From the NCBI GenBank assembly GCA_002085385.1, contig NATO01000119.1, forward strand, positions 1 to 6,899: DNA of 6,899 nucleotides, read 5' to 3'. The position numbers and the translations under genes were made by a program. The notes under the pieces are model-generated. The model worked only from the letters and a program-made list of their open reading frames with translations. It did no database searches and was not told the DNA's origin. Source of the stretch: a candidate division Zixibacteria bacterium 4484_93. GTDB taxonomy: Bacteria > UBP14 > UBA6098 > 4484-93. Shown piece after piece: positions 6,544 through 6,899 of this stretch (within the stretch, counting starts at the first letter, position 1; each line of letters begins with the position of its first letter).

Positions 6544-6899
6544 TCATTTCAGATATATTATCCGCTTAGTTGCTGATTTGTTGCCAGTCGCTGCACGGAC
6601 AATATAGACACCGCTGGGGATGTTTTCATCCGGTTTCCAGACCAGATTTGCTTGAGCTGACCGGGGGATGGTTTTGCTCCATAGGCGGTTGCCAAGTAGG
6701 TCATATATCTCTATTTCTGCTCCAGCAGGCGCGGTGATGGCGACAGACGAATTGAACGGGTTCGGGAATGCGGTGATTTCCACAGTGGATGGCAGCATCT
6801 TTTGTTCCTCGACACCCAGTGGGATATAGGTAACCACGAGTCTTGGCACATAAAGAGTATCAGAATATTCGCGTGGGCGGAACATAATGCCCTCACCGA
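6544..6899 (-). CDS. 3' end of a secreted protein with C-terminal sorting domain (5' end beyond window)
   Basis: The frame is open from the right edge to TGA at 6544-6546, about 117 codons. An internal ATG at 6885 exists, but the reading continues upstream as GEGI with no stop and there is no signal peptide, so this is the tail of a longer gene. The first part, FRPREYSDTLYVPRLVVTY, resembles the closing strands of a DNRLRE-type (or other lectin-like) beta-sandwich, which often ends in PxLVVTY. After the linker IPLGVEEQKMLPST comes a sorting domain: ITAFPNPFNSSVAIT, AEIEIYDLLGNRLW, a NLVWKPDENIPSGVYIVRA turn-strand and a final KRIIYLK. This tail marks type IX secretion-like export in related organisms. 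The gene ends 21 nt before purS on the same strand, so it may share a transcript with the purine genes. The DNRLRE assignment is tentative. Confidence 0.85.
   Translation of the reverse strand, partial: GEGIMFRPREYSDTLYVPRLVVTYIPLGVEEQKMLPSTVEITAFPNPFNSSVAITAPAGAEIEIYDLLGNRLWSKTIPRSAQANLVWKPDENIPSGVYIVRAATGNKSATKRIIYLK

Overview
The window reads as an ordinary chromosomal stretch from an uncultivated-type bacterium that exports large multidomain surface proteins. Three separate C-terminal sorting domains of the type IX secretion/FlgD-Ig-like kind (YPNPxx or FPNPFN motif, then DLLG or NITG, then a GIYF/GVYI strand) occur within 7 kb. Together with proline- and aspartate-rich beta-sandwich arrays and roughly balanced base composition, this points to the FCB superphylum or a nearby candidate phylum (Cloacimonadota, Zixibacteria, WOR-3 or similar). 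The exact lineage cannot be settled from this sequence alone. Every convincing gene is on the minus strand, so transcription runs from the right edge to the left edge.

Right part (about 6899 to 5323): the 3' end of a secreted-protein gene, then purS 21 nt downstream, then purQ overlapping purS by ATGA, then a small two-helix membrane protein (DUF4321-like) overlapping purQ by 8 nt. The tight spacing suggests one transcription unit. purS and purQ encode two of the three parts of the three-subunit phosphoribosylformylglycinamidine synthase; the third subunit gene, purL, is not in the window.

Middle (5233 to 582): one very large secreted-type protein. In order it has three CARDB-like sandwiches, four Ig-like repeats with a YW(D/N)xxxxW hairpin, an uncharacterised sandwich, two fibronectin-III-like modules, two copies of a GWEQW module, and a cargo-like end module. 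Its sorting domain lies in a different reading frame (582-905), so the gene is split by a frameshift just before its export signal. Its 5' end also lacks a signal peptide and starts abruptly inside a module. It therefore looks damaged at both ends, or the assembly has errors there.

Left part (521 to 1): a small secreted protein with a clear signal peptide, running off the window edge inside its own sorting domain. Its mature domain resembles the last module of the large protein, so the two neighbours share a module, and the intact copy helps to interpret the break in the large one.

I found no RNA genes, CRISPR, insertion sequences, defence genes or metabolic islands. The most useful observations are the two broken ends of the giant surface-protein gene, the module shared by neighbouring genes, and the mixture of surface-protein, purine and membrane-protein genes on one strand. 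I do not see convincing evidence for a wholly new system.
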